DNA from: Corythucha ciliata
Lineage: Eukaryota; Arthropoda; Insecta; Hemiptera; Tingidae
DNA length: 64,000 bases
Assembly: GCA_038030265.1 (NCBI GenBank)
Contig: CM075939.1
Location: forward strand, 39,909,253 to 39,973,252
Reading direction: 5' to 3'
Part shown: piece after piece, positions 60,797-64,000 of the stretch
Numbering within the stretch: position 1 is the first letter of the stretch
How the letters are laid out: every line of letters starts with the position of its first letter
Translations under genes and position numbers: made by a program
The notes under the pieces: generated by a model
What the model saw: only the letters and a program-made list of their open reading frames with translations
What the model was told of the DNA's origin: nothing
Database searches by the model: none

Positions 60797-61065
60797 TCAG
60801 TTTAGATTTATACTTCGATCGGGTTGTTGGTTGTACCTATTATGTATAGTTTTAAGTTATCTATTGTGTACTTGTTGGTTCCGTTATCTCGTTCTGTTAA
60901 TTTTAATGTTAGTCATTGCTGTTGTTGACCCTCTTGCTTATTTATCTTGCTTATATGTTATATTCAAATTCTGACGGGGATTTTTGATTTCTGTTGAAAC
61001 TAGGTGTGTTGAAAATGGCTGATTAGCCGAAACCGGTTCAATAAATATATCAACAGCGGGAGAGG
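60179..61065 (+). mobile_element. 5'-truncated Penelope-like retroelement
   Basis: Coding remnant plus a ~270-bp 3' tail with GGCTGATTAGCCGAAACCGG followed by TTCAATAAATATATC; the CCGAAACCGGTT motif is typical of Penelope-like 3' ends. The exact 3' end lies between about 61050 and 61130. Confidence 0.7.
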
Positions 61066-61179
61066 ACTTATTTTCCTTTTTATCTGGAACATCGCTTCCG
61101 CACCTACGGCCTATTATTCATTACCCGTAAGATGTTCCCTGCTAGGCGAATTTGTGAAGTTGTTTTCGGATAAAAGGCA

Positions 61180-61645
61180 CCAAGGGCGTAGCCAGGGCGG
61201 GGCAGGGTAGGCTGCTGCCCAGTTGCCCATCCCTCTTTAAGCTGTCTTTGTTCATGACAATTTCTTGAAACTAGCTAGAGCTACACTTGGGAACTGTCAA
61301 TTCACCTCTTAAAATTGCCTTCATTCAAACTCAAAATTTTCAATTGAAAAACAACAAAATCCTGAAATGATGCCCATAAAACAGACTTTCCTTAACGAAA
61401 GTGACTAATTTTCGCCAGAATTTGTCTGATTTTTGCCAAGAAACGGCAAAGTCTTTTACAAGTATCCGAAGCGAAGTGGCTTTTTGATCGTGAACCCCCC
61501 CCTTTAAATGACTTTGTTTGTCGAATAAGTGAAATTTTGCCTCCGAATTGTCCAGCTCGTTTCGGATCTTTCCTCCCCGCAAAATTGCAAGCTTTGGGGC
61601 CTTTTTTGTTTGGACTCGCGATGGAAGACGTTAGGCCTCAACAGC
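61180..61645. other. GGGCGTAGCCAGG module and unique DNA
   Basis: AAGGGCGTAGCCAGGGCGG at 61186 repeats the module seen at 37026 and 59783. The rest is unclassified. The 8-bp TCAACAGC at 61638-61645 is the left target duplication of the next element. Confidence 0.5.
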
Positions 61646-63350
61646 CAGTGCCAAGTCAGGGGGTGCCAGTGTCAGTGGGGGGGTGGGGGACATTTGGCGC
61701 CCCTGGGCGAATCCTTCAACTGCACCCCCACCGTTCCGAGTAAGCGGCGATTTGGCATTTTCTCCATTTCCTCCTTCCCCCCTCAACTCCTTCTCAACTT
61801 CATCGGTGAATAGCTATTTTTCTTCATTTTAACCGTGAATTTGCGATTTTTCTCCATCTTGGCCACGAGTTACCGATTTGTATCAATTTCTGCCGTAAAT
61901 TAGCGCTTTTTCGCAATTGCCTACGAAGTAGCCTCCGGAAACCGCGACTTGCCATTTCCTAATTTTCCATGAATTAGCAAGTTTTCTCAAAATAACCTCC
62001 CAATCAGTCATTTTTCTTGATTTTAGCCGCAAAATTAGCGGTTTTCCTAATTTCAGCCACTATTATAGATTTTTATACTTTCTGTCACAAATCCCCCCCC
62101 CCCCCATTTTCTCCTCGAATGAATTACCGATTTTTTTTTTTACTTTCTGGCAAGAAGTTACCTTCAGATGCCACAAATTAATTGACGTTTTTTCCATTTA
62201 ATCCGGGAATTAGCTTTTTTTCCTCACTGCAGCGCTTCTTCTCAATTTTATCAGTGAATTGTCCATTTTAGCCGCGAATTAGCGATTTTTTCTCACGCTA
62301 GGCGTGAATTAGCGATTTGTCACCATTTTAGCGGTGAATTGCCGATTTATCTCCATCTCAGCCGTGAATCAGCGATTTTTCTGAATTTGGCACTAAGTTT
62401 AGCCGCTTTTAGCCGATAATGAGCTATTTTTCTCAATTTCAGCTATATATTAGCACTTTTTCATATTGTTAGCTGGGAATTAGCGATTTTTTTCACTTTT
62501 AACTATATTAATTAGAGCATTTCCTCAATTTGAGCCACGAACTTTTTCCCTCAGAATCCGAAAATTGTCGTTTCCACACTTCCTATAGCCTCTATTTAGC
62601 GTTTTTCATACACTTTACCCGCGGAGTAGCCAAATACACGTGATGGCAAATTCGCAGATAAAATTGCAATATCGCTCATTCGTGGATACAAAAGAGGTAC
62701 CTAACCCTAAAATTCGCAGCTAAATTTGCAAAAAGCGCTCATTCACGACTGAAATGTAGAAGAATGGCTAATTAGCAGCTAAAATTGGAACAAACGCTTT
62801 ATAGACGGCAAAAATGGAGAGAATCGCAAATTAAATATCTGCTAAAATTGAGAAAAACCACTAATTCAGTAATAAAATATACAAAAAGCGCGAATTAGCT
62901 AAAATTAAAAAAAAAACAAAACAAAAAACACAAAAAACAAAGAAAAAATGAATGAAATAGGAGGGAAAAAGCTATTTCGTGGATAAGGTCTAGAAATAAC
63001 GTTATTTCGCGGATAAAAAGGAAAAAATCGGCTAATTCATGGCTAAAATTAGGAAAGACGCTATAGTTCACGGTTTAACCCATCCATCTTATGGCGTAGA
63101 TATTGTGGGATTTTTTGTAGATATATAATCACTAAAGATATTGTCTTCCCACACGTCCTTTTTTTATCGTTCCTAACCGGTTTTCGGTCTACAAGGAAAC
63201 CATCTTCGGGGAAAAAAGAATTCTTGTCAAAAACCTCTAAAAAATTTTTCGTGTAGAGCACATCTATCACAGTCAAAAACAAATCCCCGAGATTTGTTTG
63301 TTGTGCCCCTGGGCGGTCGCCCGGCTCGCCCCCCCTTAAAGCCGGCACTG
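61646..63350. mobile_element. hAT-like foldback element carrying inverted S1 arrays (copy 2)
   Basis: Left end CAGTGCCAAGTCA (61646), right end TTAAAGCCGGCACTG (to 63350), flanked by a perfect 8-bp duplication TCAACAGC (61638-61645 and 63351-63358). Both ends carry GGCGCCCCTGGGCGAA / CCCCTGGGCGGTCGCCC-like sequence. Interior: S1 reversed (61740-62640), then S1 forward (62640-63090), then an inserted retroelement tail. CAGTG ends with 8-bp duplications point to the hAT superfamily; no transposase is encoded. Confidence 0.82.
63100..63245 (-). mobile_element. Penelope-like 3' tail fragment
   Basis: The minus strand reads GAAGATGGTTTCCTTGTAG, then ACCGAAAACCGGTTAGGAAC, the usual style of Penelope-like 3' tails. 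No coding part is present. It sits inside the foldback element. Confidence 0.55.
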
Positions 63351-63499
63351 TCAACAGCTCTGCGTCCTAATAAGCCCCGACGAATAGCCGTGACATTGCA
63401 ACGTTTGAAGCAAAATATCCGTGATATTGGAAGTTTTTGGTCCAGCTCTTTCGCAGCACAGGAAGTTTTGGGGCTCAGAGGGAGGCTGCAAATTGCCTC

Positions 63500-63640
63500 G
63501 AGAAACCGTGAATTAGCACATTTTCTGAATTTTAGCCACGTACTTTTCTTCAAAAACTACATATTAGCGCTTTTTCTCAATTTCAATCTTGACATTTGTT
63601 TCAGCGAATCAGCACATTTTCAGGGCCTTTTTTTTGCGGA
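63500..63640 (-). repeat. S1 units, reversed
   Basis: Three to four units (TTTTCTGAATTTTAGCCACG, ATATTAGCGCTTTTTCTC) outside the foldback element boundary. Confidence 0.6.
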
Positions 63641-63829
63641 GGTGGACTCCGGATAGCCCTTATAGATGACGATAGGCTCTTACTCCGTTTATGCCACGCG
63701 CTTTCGCACAAACGTCTCTATAACTTATGTAGGTGCACCGTTCCCACGCTGTCAACACTCACACGAAACGCGGAATATGCCGTACCCGGCATATGCGGGG
63801 GGGGGGGGGTGTGGACGTGAGCAACAGTA

Positions 63830-63990
63830 CAGTTCGATGGCTAATTCCCTGTTTCGTGACTGAAATTTTGGTTTCTGCAGGTGAAATGACCAGTTATTGG
63901 GTCCTAATTTCACTATTTTGGATCAATTGACTGTCTCGTGGCTTACTGGTAGTCTTGTTCCCATTATCAGCTATGCCCGAACGTTAAAGT
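63830..63990 (+). repeat. Single unit related to the 172-bp tandem repeat
   Basis: CTGTTTCGTGACTGAAATTT and TTATTGGGTCCTAATTTCAC resemble the units at 14040-14610. The window ends just after. Confidence 0.4.
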
Positions 63991-64000
63991 AACATTTTAT

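Overview
This is nuclear DNA of an animal, most likely an arthropod or another invertebrate. Four protein-coding loci with spliceosomal introns lie in a very large excess of short degenerate repeats, hairpin elements (MITEs) and transposon remnants. Names and functions come from protein and DNA motifs read by eye; no database search was possible.

Layout. 1-4480: head-to-tail and inverted arrays of degenerate ~30-bp repeats. 4920-6554 (+): last six exons of an acidic, probably nuclear protein I cannot name. 7086-23107 (+): complete 13-exon gene for RPB2, the second-largest subunit of RNA polymerase II (1175 aa assembled). Its first coding exon is only 19 nt and lies 7.6 kb upstream of the second. 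23108-33600: gene-free, with repeat arrays, a palindrome holding two diverging tRNA-like units, and a hAT-like foldback element. 33627-34246 (-): MIC10-like MICOS subunit with an unusual C-terminal extension. 34463-42956 (-): F-box/leucine-rich-repeat protein with a 6.3-kb repeat-filled intron; its N-terminus is uncertain, with a candidate exon at 43683-43771. 44-49 kb: arrays and unassigned DNA. 49173-57309: an ~8-kb imperfect palindrome built of nested hairpin elements. 57.3-64 kb: more arrays, hairpin elements, a Penelope-like retroelement remnant with a GIY-YIG domain, and a second hAT-like foldback element.

The genes are housekeeping-type and unrelated in pathway (transcription, ubiquitin ligase adaptor, mitochondrial cristae). 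They sit as two compact same-strand pairs (unnamed gene + RPB2; F-box/LRR + MIC10) separated by repeats.

The most unusual content is the repeat system. I name the array families S1 (about 30 bp, core GCGAATTAGCG plus T-run and CTCAATTTTAGCC), S2 (about 30 bp, core GCGAATCGTCAGTTTAGCC), S3 (about 21 bp, TTAAATTGCCAGTTTT), S4 (about 30 bp, core CGCGAAATTGG plus GAGCC) and S5 (about 21 bp, TTTCCTCATAAAATTGAC). At two sites the S1 arrays are plainly the inverted interior of TIR-bounded transposons with 8-bp target-site duplications, so at least part of this 'satellite' DNA travels as transposon cargo.
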